A DNA stretch of 64,000 bases from Desulfoferula sp040751985 (lineage in GTDB: Bacteria > Desulfobacterota > Desulfarculia > Desulfarculales > Desulfarculaceae), in contig JBFMFU010000071.1 of the NCBI GenBank assembly GCA_040751985.1, positions 36,497 through 100,496 of the forward strand, in the 5' to 3' direction. The notes beneath the pieces are model-generated. The model was not told where the DNA came from and did not search any database. It saw nothing but the letters and a program-made list of their open reading frames with translations. The translations under genes were made by a program, and so were the position numbers. Below, piece after piece: positions 54,862-64,000 of the stretch (position 1 is its first letter; each line of letters opens with the position of its first letter).

Positions 54862-55974
54862 ATGGACTATGACTTCAGCCCCGAGCAGACGGCCCTGCGG
54901 GATAAAGTGCGACAGGCACTCAAGGAGGCTCCGGTCCCGGACCTGGCCGGCCTGGAGGCGGGGCAGCTAAAAGAGGCACTGCTGGTCTGGGCCGGCCGCC
55001 TGGCCCACAGCGGGTTCCTGGCGGCCTGCCGCGCGGGCGGCCTGGGTCTGCTCCTGGCCCAGGAGGCCCTGGCCGCGGCCTCGCCATCACTGCTGCTGGG
55101 CCTGGCCGGGAGCCCGCAGCTATTGGGCCGTTTGGTGGCGCACTACGGCACGCCGGCCCAGCAGGAGCGGCTGCTGCCGGCGCTGGAGCAGGGCCGGGCC
55201 CTGGGCGCCGTGGCCCTGGGCGAGGGCGGCACCAGCGTGGAGCGCGGCCCCTTGCAGACCTTGGCCGCCCCCCAAGGCGGTGGCTATGTGCTCAGCGGCA
55301 GCAAGGGCCCCCTGCTGGGTGGGCCCCTGGCCGACTGGCTGGCCGTGGCCGCCGAGAGCCCGGACGGCCTGGTCTGGTGCCTGCTGCCCCGCGAGGCCGC
55401 GGGCCTCAGCCTGGGGCCGCGCACGGCCACCCTGGGCCTGGAAGGCGCGGCCTTCGGCGGCCTGGAGCTTCATGACTGCGCGGTGCCCACGGAGATGGTC
55501 ATCGGCCCCCTGCCCGACCGCAGCTCTCTGACCGTGGTGCGGGCCTGGGAGGACGAGCTCATGGTCGCGGCCGGCCTGGGGGTGTTGGCCCGCTGCCAGC
55601 AGGCGGCGGTGGCCTTTGCCAAGGCCCATCAGAGCGGCGGTAAGCCCATCATCGCGTACCAGGAGGTGGGCTTCAAGCTGGCCGAGAGCCTGACCCTGCA
55701 GCAGACCGCCCAGCTTTTGGCCTACAAGGCGGCCTGGGCCGCGGAGGCCAGCCAGCGCGAGGCCGGGGCGCTGGCGGCCTGCGCCAAGGTGTTCTGCTGC
55801 GAAGCGGCCCAGCGGGTGGCCGGCGAGGCCCTGCAGGTGCTGGGCCGGGCCGGCTTTGCCCGAGGCAACCCGGTGGAGGAGGCCTTTCGCGACGCCAAGT
55901 ACCTGACCATCGCCGGGGTCTCGGCCGAGATTTCGCGCCAACACCTGGGCGAGGCAGTGCTGGCGGCCTACTGA
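54862..55974 (+). CDS. Degenerate acyl-CoA dehydrogenase-like protein
   Basis: A 370-aa protein with the dehydrogenase fold but many replacements. The flavin region reads VALGEGGTSVERGPL in place of LTEPxAGSD, the C-terminal HGGYGY motif is LGRAGFARGNPVEE, and the base loop is IAGVSAEIS with no Glu. Ala and Leu are very frequent. The reading frame is intact and starts after GGGAGCG, so it is unlikely to be a pseudogene. A non-catalytic subunit paired with the neighbour at 53701, as in heteromeric FadE pairs, is plausible. Confidence 0.75.
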   Translation: MDYDFSPEQTALRDKVRQALKEAPVPDLAGLEAGQLKEALLVWAGRLAHSGFLAACRAGGLGLLLAQEALAAASPSLLLGLAGSPQLLGRLVAHYGTPAQQERLLPALEQGRALGAVALGEGGTSVERGPLQTLAAPQGGGYVLSGSKGPLLGGPLADWLAVAAESPDGLVWCLLPREAAGLSLGPRTATLGLEGAAFGGLELHDCAVPTEMVIGPLPDRSSLTVVRAWEDELMVAAGLGVLARCQQAAVAFAKAHQSGGKPIIAYQEVGFKLAESLTLQQTAQLLAYKAAWAAEASQREAGALAACAKVFCCEAAQRVAGEALQVLGRAGFARGNPVEEAFRDAKYLTIAGVSAEISRQHLGEAVLAAY

Positions 55975-55996
55975 GCGAGCCGGCGGAGACGGAGCC

Positions 55997-57613
<1,617 letters not shown>

Positions 57614-57624
57614 AGGCGGCGGCC

Positions 57625-59112
<1,488 letters not shown>

Positions 59113-59122
59113 GGGCGCGATC

Positions 59123-59620
59123 ATGATCAAGTACCACCTGCGCATAGGCGAGGAGAGCAAAGAGGTGGCCCTGGACCCAGCAACGGGCCGGGCCGGGCTG
59201 GACGGCCAAGAGCATGAGCTGTCCTGGCAGCAGACCGGCCCCGGCCGCCTGCTTTTAAACCTGGACGGCCGCCAGGTGCGGGCCTTCCTGGCCCCGGCCG
59301 CGGGCGGCCGCCAGGTTTTCATCGAAGGCCGTAGCTATCTGGTGCAGGACGAGCAGAAGCTGCCCCGCCGCGGCCGGGGCGGGGCCGGCGAGGCCGCGGG
59401 GGTAGTCACCCCGCCCACGCCGGCCGTGGTGGTACGCATCCTGGTGCAGGAGGGCCAAGCCGTGGACCAGGGCCAGGGCCTGGTGGTGGTCAGCGCCATG
59501 AAGATGGAGACCACCCTCTGCGCGCCCTACGCCGGGATCGTGAGCAAGATCAACACCAGCCTGGAGGCCAAGGTGGCGCCCGGCGAGGTGCTGGTGGAGA
59601 TCGTGGAGGCTGAGCAATGA
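59123..59620 (+). CDS. Biotin carboxyl carrier protein
   Basis: A 165-aa carrier. The biotin-accepting Lys127 lies in VVSAMKMETTL. An N-terminal domain of about 80 residues (IKYHLRIGEESKEVALDP) matches the linker region found inside fused alpha subunits, and a Gly/Arg/Pro-rich hinge leads to the biotinyl domain. Its stop overlaps the ATG of the next hydratase (ATGA). It completes a three-gene carboxylase. Confidence 0.9.
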   Translation: MIKYHLRIGEESKEVALDPATGRAGLDGQEHELSWQQTGPGRLLLNLDGRQVRAFLAPAAGGRQVFIEGRSYLVQDEQKLPRRGRGGAGEAAGVVTPPTPAVVVRILVQEGQAVDQGQGLVVVSAMKMETTLCAPYAGIVSKINTSLEAKVAPGEVLVEIVEAEQ

Positions 59621-60387
59621 GCGAGACGGTGCTCTACGCGGCCGAGGGCGGCATCGCCTATCTGACCCTGAACCGGCCCCAGCGGCGCAACGCCCTGAAC
59701 CAGGAGATGCTAGAGACCATGCTCGCGGGGCTAGCGCGTGCTGGTGAAGATGACGCGGTGCGGGCGATATGCCTGCAGGCCGCGGGCGAGGCCGCCTTTT
59801 GCGCCGGCGGCGACCTGAGCAGCGCCGTACCCCAGGCCGGCCGGCCCGGCGGCGCCCAGCTCTACGCCGAGCTGCTCAAGGCCATGGCCGGCCACGCCAA
59901 GCCCCTCCTGGCCAAGGTGGCCGCGCCCTGCCTGGCCGGCGGCCTGGGCCTGGTGCTGGCCAGCGACATCGCCATCGCCCGCAGCGACGTATACTTCTGC
60001 GCGCCCGAGGTGAAGGTGGGCATCTTCCCCTACATGGTGGGGGCCCTGCTCTGGCGCGACGTGGCCTGGAAAAAGGCCATGGACCTGGCCCTCAGCGGCC
60101 GCCGGGTGCCGGCCGCCGAGGCCGAGGCCATGGGCCTGATCAGCCGGGCGGTGGCGCCGGAGAGCTTCGAGGAGGTAACGGCCCAGGTCCTGGCCGGCCT
60201 GGCCGCGGCCAGCCCCATCGGCCTGCGCCTGGGCAAGGACGCCTTCCGCCGCCTGCAGGGCCTGCCCCTGGACCAGGCCCTGGACATGCTCTCCGCGGAC
60301 CTGGCCCGGGCCGTGCAAACCGAGGACGCGGCCGAGGGGCTCAAGGCATTCGTCGAGAAACGGCGTCCGGAATTCAAAGGGCGCTGA
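59617..60387 (+). CDS. Enoyl-CoA hydratase, possibly methylglutaconyl-CoA hydratase
   Basis: A 256-aa crotonase. IAYLTLNRPQRRNALNQEML starts the fold, EAAFCAGGDLSSAVP is the first oxyanion strand and APCLAGGLGLVLASDIAIA the second. EVKVGIFPYMVGALLWRDV replaces the GLxPGxGGT motif, as in methylglutaconyl-type hydratases. In liu operons this position is held by LiuC, which hydrates 3-methylglutaconyl-CoA. Confidence 0.86.
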   Translation: MSETVLYAAEGGIAYLTLNRPQRRNALNQEMLETMLAGLARAGEDDAVRAICLQAAGEAAFCAGGDLSSAVPQAGRPGGAQLYAELLKAMAGHAKPLLAKVAAPCLAGGLGLVLASDIAIARSDVYFCAPEVKVGIFPYMVGALLWRDVAWKKAMDLALSGRRVPAAEAEAMGLISRAVAPESFEEVTAQVLAGLAAASPIGLRLGKDAFRRLQGLPLDQALDMLSADLARAVQTEDAAEGLKAFVEKRRPEFKGR

Positions 60388-60397
60388 GGAGGAAGAC

Positions 60398-61288
60398 ATG
60401 GCCAGGTCATTCTGGGTGAGCGAGAACCACGACTTTCAGCGGCCCTGCATGATCACCTGCGCCCTGTCCGGGGTGGTGGCCAACCGGGAGCAGTGCCCGC
60501 CCATCCCCTACACCCCGGAGGAGTACGCGGCCGAGGCCAAGCGGGCCTACGAGGCCGGCGCGGCGGTGGTGCACATCCACGCCCGCACCCCGGCCGGGGC
60601 GCCCAGCTACGAGGTGGAGGACTACCGCAACATATACCAGGCGGTCACCGCGGCCTGCCCCATCATCATCAACTTCTCCACCGGCGCGGTGGGCATCCCG
60701 GTGGAAAAGAAGATCGCGCCGGTGGTGGCCATCAAGCCGGCCATGGCCGCCCTGAACATGGGCTCCATGAACTACGCCAAGTACCACCCGCAGCGCAAGC
60801 AGTTCGTCTTCGACTTCGTCTTCGCCAACCCCTTCGCCGAGATCACGGCCCTGGTGCAGGCCATGCAGAAGGCCGGGGTCAAACCGGAGATGGAGTGCTT
60901 CGACTCCGGCCACATCGGCAACTGCTTCCCCCTGATCGACATGGGCCTCTTAGAGCCGCCTTATCAGTTCAGCCTGGTGATGGGCGTGCTGGGCGGCATG
61001 CCCCCCACGGCCGACAACCTGGCCCACCAGGCGCGCATCCTGCCGCCCAATAGCGACTGGCAGGTGATCGGGGTCAGCCAGGACCAGTGGCGTCTGGCGG
61101 CCACGGCCATCGCCCTGGGCGGCAACGTGCGGGTGGGGTTGGAGGACAACTTTTATCTGAGTCCGGGCGTCATGGCCAAATCCAACGGCGAGCTGGTGGA
61201 AAAGGCCGCGCGCATGATCCGCGACCAGGGCCGCGAGGTGGCCGGCGTGGAGCTGTGCCGCCAGCGCCTGGGCCTGCGGCACACCTGA
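60398..61288 (+). CDS. Beta-keto acid cleavage enzyme (BKACE, DUF849)
   Basis: A 296-aa BKACE. VVHIHARTPAGAPSYEVEDY carries the two zinc histidines and VRVGLEDNFYLSPG the glutamate. MITCALSGVVANREQCPPIP and LNMGSMNYAKY are family features. It differs clearly from the copy at 7476. In classical leucine operons an HMG-CoA lyase would be expected here. BKACE performs a related retro-Claisen reaction that hands the cleaved acyl group to CoA. Confidence 0.87.
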   Translation: MARSFWVSENHDFQRPCMITCALSGVVANREQCPPIPYTPEEYAAEAKRAYEAGAAVVHIHARTPAGAPSYEVEDYRNIYQAVTAACPIIINFSTGAVGIPVEKKIAPVVAIKPAMAALNMGSMNYAKYHPQRKQFVFDFVFANPFAEITALVQAMQKAGVKPEMECFDSGHIGNCFPLIDMGLLEPPYQFSLVMGVLGGMPPTADNLAHQARILPPNSDWQVIGVSQDQWRLAATAIALGGNVRVGLEDNFYLSPGVMAKSNGELVEKAARMIRDQGREVAGVELCRQRLGLRHT

Positions 61289-61300
61289 GGGAGGTAGGAC

Positions 61301-61732
61301 ATGGACATCGAGTTGGGCTACAGCTACAGCCAGCTGAAGATCGGCATGAAGGCCTCGCTGAGCAAGACGGTCAGCGAGAGCGACGTGTACCTGTTCGCCG
61401 GCGTCACCGGCGATTTCAACCCCATGCACGTGAACGAGGAGTACGCCAAGAGCACCCGCTTCGGCTCACGAATCGCCCACGGCTCGCTGGTGGAGGGCTT
61501 CATGGCCCCGGTGCTGGGCACCAAGCTGCCCGGCCTGGGCACCGTGGCCCTGGAGAAGCAGGCCCGCTTTGTGGCCCCCACCTACTTCGGCGACACCATC
61601 ACCGCCACCGCCGAGGTGAGCGAGAAGCTCGAGGACAAGAAGTGGGTGCGCCTCAAGTGCACCTGGACCAACCAGCGCGGCGAGACGGTGGCCTTCGGCA
61701 CGGCCCTGGTCATGCCGCCGCCGGAGAGGTGA
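61301..61732 (+). CDS. MaoC-like (R)-specific enoyl-CoA hydratase
   Basis: A 143-aa hot-dog-fold hydratase. The catalytic Asp and His lie in VTGDFNPMHVNEEYA (about residues 31-45), followed by RIAHGSLVEGFMAPVLG. It resembles PhaJ and MaoC hydratases that add water to enoyl-CoA. GAGGGAGGTAGG precedes the ATG. It may provide a second hydration step beside the crotonase at 59617. Confidence 0.88.
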   Translation: MDIELGYSYSQLKIGMKASLSKTVSESDVYLFAGVTGDFNPMHVNEEYAKSTRFGSRIAHGSLVEGFMAPVLGTKLPGLGTVALEKQARFVAPTYFGDTITATAEVSEKLEDKKWVRLKCTWTNQRGETVAFGTALVMPPPER

Positions 61733-61737
61733 GAGAC

Positions 61738-62907
61738 ATGGACTTCGAGCTGACGCCCGAGCAGAAGCAGCTCCAGGAGGCCGTGTACAAGTGGGCCTCC
61801 CGCGAGCTGGGCCCCCTGCTGGAAAAGGTGGACGAACAGGACTGGCTGCCGCCGGAGATGTTCCGGCAGCTGGGCGAGCTGGGGGCCCTGGGGGTGGCCA
61901 TCGACCCGGCCTACGGCGGCCTGGGCCTGGACGTGATGGCCGAGGTGCTGGTGGGCGAGCAACTGGGTCGGGTCTCGCCGGCCCTGGGCCTGTCGGCCGG
62001 GGCCCACTCCAACCTCTGCGCCGGCAACATCCAACGCAACGCCAGCCAGGCGCTCAAGGCCAAGTACCTGCCCTCCCTGGTGCGGGGCGAGAAGGTGGGG
62101 GCCCTGGCCCTGACCGAGCCCGGAGCCGGCTCCGACGCCATGGCCATCAGCACCCGGGCCCAGCGCCGGGGGGACCACTACCTGCTGAACGGCACCAAGA
62201 TGTTCATCACCAACGGCCCCATCGCCGACATCGTGCTGGTCTACGCCAAGACCGCGCCCGAGCGGGGGCCCCAGGGCATCTCGGCATTCATCGTGGAGAA
62301 GGGCTTCCCCGGCTTCTCGGCCGGGCGCCAGCTCAAGAAGGCGGGCATGCGCGGCTCGCCCACCGGCGAGCTGCGCTTCGAGGACTGCCTGGTGCCGGCC
62401 GAGAACCTGGTGGGGCAGGAGAACCAGGGCGTGGCGGTGATGACCCGCGGCCTGGACATCGAGCGCATCGTCTGCGCGGCCGGCTGCCTGGGCCTGTCCC
62501 AGGCGGCCATTGACCTCTCCCTGAAGTACGCCCGGGAGCGGGAGCAGTTCGGCCGGCCCATCGCCGAGTTCCAGATGATCCAGGCCAAGCTGGCCCAGAT
62601 GTACGCCCTCTACGAGGCGGCGCGCAGCCTGACCTACCGGGCGGCCATGCTGGCCGAGGGCGCCCAGCGCGGCGGCAAGGGCACGGACCTGACCCGCATG
62701 GCCGCGGCCGCGGTTTTGTTCGCGGCCGAGTCCGCCAGCCAGATCGCCGCCGAGGCGGTGCAGATCCACGGCGGCTATGGCTACTGCCTGGAGTTCCCGG
62801 TGCAGCGGCTGTGGCGCGACGCCAAGCTGTTCGAGATCGGGGCCGGCACCACCGAGATACGCAAGCTGATCATCGCCCGGGAGCTGCTCAGGAAGGGCTC
62901 GCTGTAA
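61738..62907 (+). CDS. Acyl-CoA dehydrogenase, isovaleryl-CoA dehydrogenase-like
   Basis: A 389-aa dehydrogenase. LTEPGAGSDAMAISTRA and NGTKMFITNG are present. The base is at the isovaleryl-type position, RGLDIERIVCAAGCLGLSQA, while the terminal loop is IGAGTTEIRK with Ala, the combination known from isovaleryl-CoA dehydrogenase. It is the best candidate in the operon for oxidising isovaleryl-CoA to methylcrotonyl-CoA. The ATG lies five bases after the MaoC stop. It is the last gene before a 206-base gap. Confidence 0.88.
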   Translation: MDFELTPEQKQLQEAVYKWASRELGPLLEKVDEQDWLPPEMFRQLGELGALGVAIDPAYGGLGLDVMAEVLVGEQLGRVSPALGLSAGAHSNLCAGNIQRNASQALKAKYLPSLVRGEKVGALALTEPGAGSDAMAISTRAQRRGDHYLLNGTKMFITNGPIADIVLVYAKTAPERGPQGISAFIVEKGFPGFSAGRQLKKAGMRGSPTGELRFEDCLVPAENLVGQENQGVAVMTRGLDIERIVCAAGCLGLSQAAIDLSLKYAREREQFGRPIAEFQMIQAKLAQMYALYEAARSLTYRAAMLAEGAQRGGKGTDLTRMAAAAVLFAAESASQIAAEAVQIHGGYGYCLEFPVQRLWRDAKLFEIGAGTTEIRKLIIARELLRKGSL

Positions 62908-63113
62908 CCGACCGCCAATGCGGGCCCCTGCCGGCCCAGGCCGCTGGGTGCCTCCGGTCCCGGCGGCCAATTGTTGCCAAAACGCAACCCAGCCTACGCC
63001 AAATCGCCACACGGCCCATCTAATAAAAAAAGGCAAAGTCAGGGCAGGCATGTCCAAAACGGACATTGCCGCCCGCCACTGGCCAGGACCCCGCCAGGCT
63101 GGAGGAGCGTCTT
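62908..63113. other. Intergenic gap with an inverted repeat
   Basis: This 206-base gap has no clear gene. An AT-rich stretch with TAATAAAAAAAGG (63021-63032) precedes ATGTCC-AAAAC-GGACAT (63050-63066), an inverted repeat that could be an operator or weak hairpin for the acyltransferase gene downstream. No strong terminator is visible. Confidence 0.4.
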
Positions 63114-64000
63114 ATGCCTCAGACCCAGGTTGCATCCATATTCCGCCCGCGGCTGGAGCCCGTCTGGCCCCTGCCGGCCCGTCTCACCGCCGGGCTGGAG
63201 TCCGTGCTCAGTCACGTGTCATCCCTGGCCCGGCTGGAGGGCGTGTACCAGCGAGTCCGCGGCGGTGGCGGGCAGTTGGCCTTCCTGGACCGGGTGCTGG
63301 CCGAGCTGGGCGTCAGCTACCGGGTGCCGCCCCTGGAGCTGGAGCGCATCCCCAGCCAGGGCCCGCTGATGGTGGTGGCCAACCACCCTTACGGCGCCCT
63401 GGAGGGCATCGTGCTGGCCCGCCTGCTGCTGGGCCTGCGGCCGGATGTCAAAATCATGGCCAACTACCTGCTGGAGCGCATACCGGAGCTGAGGGACCTG
63501 TTCATCCTGGTGGACCCCTTTGACGCGGCCCGCTCCCTGGAGAACAACCTGCGGCCCCTGCGCGAGGCCATCCGCTGGCTGGAGGGTGGCGGCCTGCTGG
63601 CGGTGTTCCCGGCCGGCGAGGTGGCCCACTGCACCTGGAGCGACCGGCGGGTGCAGGACCCGGCCTGGAGCCCCATGGCCGCGGGCATCGCCCGGCGCAC
63701 CCGGGCGGACGTGCTGCCCATGTTCTTCGCCGGCCACAACGGCCCCCTGTTCCAGGTCGCCGGCCTGATCCACCCCCGGCTGCGCACCGCCCTGCTGGCC
63801 AGGGAGCTGGTGAACAAGCAGGGCCGCTGCCTGGAGCTGAAGGTGGGCAACCCCATCGCCTACAAGCGCCTGGCCGCCCGCCGCAACTCCCAAGAGGCCA
63901 CGGCCTATTTGCGGCGCCGCACCTACCTGCTGGGCCAGGCCTCGGCCGCGCCGGAGCCGGCCGCGGCCCAGGACGCTGTGGCCCTGCAGATGCTGCAGGG
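63114..64000 (+). CDS. PlsC-like lysophospholipid acyltransferase, 5' part
   Basis: The frame is open from ATG 63114, after GGAGGAGCG, to the end of the window, 295 codons. NHPYGALEGIVLAR holds the acyltransferase histidine in an NHxxxxxE form, and KIMANYLLERIPELRDLF, VDPFDAARSLENNLR and VFPAGEVAHCTW match the acyltransferase part of hemolysin-like and ornithine-lipid-type acyltransferases. A GNAT-like domain often follows in such proteins and would lie beyond the window. It probably acts at the inner membrane. Confidence 0.82.
   Translation, partial: MPQTQVASIFRPRLEPVWPLPARLTAGLESVLSHVSSLARLEGVYQRVRGGGGQLAFLDRVLAELGVSYRVPPLELERIPSQGPLMVVANHPYGALEGIVLARLLLGLRPDVKIMANYLLERIPELRDLFILVDPFDAARSLENNLRPLREAIRWLEGGGLLAVFPAGEVAHCTWSDRRVQDPAWSPMAAGIARRTRADVLPMFFAGHNGPLFQVAGLIHPRLRTALLARELVNKQGRCLELKVGNPIAYKRLAARRNSQEATAYLRRRTYLLGQASAAPEPAAAQDAVALQMLQ

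Noticed and set aside
54862..55974. A pseudogene call for the degenerate dehydrogenase
   Set aside because: The frame is intact, has a good ribosome site and keeps normal spacing in the operon.

Overview
The window is high-GC, gene-dense bacterial DNA organised almost entirely for acyl-CoA catabolism. It holds nine acyl-CoA dehydrogenases, three LIV-type ABC transporter sets each with its own periplasmic binding protein, three acyl-CoA synthetases, thiolase, FadJ, several SDRs and hydratases, a methylcrotonyl-CoA-carboxylase-like enzyme and two beta-keto acid cleavage enzymes. This content, a 4-hydroxybutyryl-CoA dehydratase homologue, a cytoplasmic Mo/W-bis-MGD oxidoreductase and in-frame UGA codons with SECIS-like hairpins suggest an anaerobic, selenocysteine-using Desulfobacterota (deltaproteobacterium), perhaps Desulfarculales-like. 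That assignment is inference; no rRNA is present. I see no tRNA, rRNA, CRISPR array, insertion sequence or prophage.

Layout. (1) 1-7397, plus strand: the end of a histidine phosphatase, then an ACAD10/11-type dehydrogenase, TetR, an APH-type kinase, DUF362, 3-hydroxyacyl-CoA dehydrogenase, a QueG-like Fe-S protein and an SDR. This resembles a split ACAD10/11 or Lva-type pathway for 4-hydroxyacyl-CoAs. A bidirectional terminator follows. (2) 22394 down to 7476, minus strand: acyl-CoA synthetase, FadJ, 600-aa ACAD, TetR, thiolase, SDR, an XRE-cupin regulator with its own promoter and palindromic operator, LivHMGF, binding protein and BKACE. (3) 22956-27248, plus strand: 607-aa ACAD, 4-hydroxybutyryl-CoA-dehydratase-like enzyme and alpha/beta hydrolase, then a terminator. 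(4) 33911 down to 27313, minus strand: binding protein, LivH, LivM with a C-terminal zinc ribbon, acyl-CoA synthetase, LivG, LivF.

(5) 34523-39876, plus strand: MarR, DsrE-like protein, Mo/W oxidoreductase, amidase and a MerB (organomercurial lyase)-like gene read through two in-frame UGA codons. The UGAs fall where MerB has its two catalytic cysteines, Cys96 and Cys159, and each is followed by a SECIS-like hairpin; the second is a perfect 7-bp stem with a GGUC loop. This probable double-selenocysteine enzyme is the most striking object in the window. A near-identical 16-bp operator lies before marR and before the next gene.

(6) 53143 down to 39901, minus strand: enoyl-CoA hydratase, TetR, SDR, three tandem ACADs, binding protein, LivG, LivF, long-chain acyl-CoA synthetase, LivM, LivH and an ATC-hydrolase-like protein. 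(7) 53289-62907, plus strand: MerR (LiuR-like), two ACADs, carboxyltransferase, biotin carboxylase, separate biotin carrier, enoyl-CoA hydratase, BKACE, MaoC hydratase and an isovaleryl-CoA-dehydrogenase-like ACAD. It looks like a leucine/isovalerate-type operon with a BKACE where HMG-CoA lyase would be expected. (8) 63114 to the end: start of a PlsC-like acyltransferase.

The gene sets fit together as uptake of carboxylic or branched-chain acids, CoA activation by synthetases encoded inside the transporter operons, then beta-oxidation or carboxylation routes under local TetR, XRE, MarR and MerR control.
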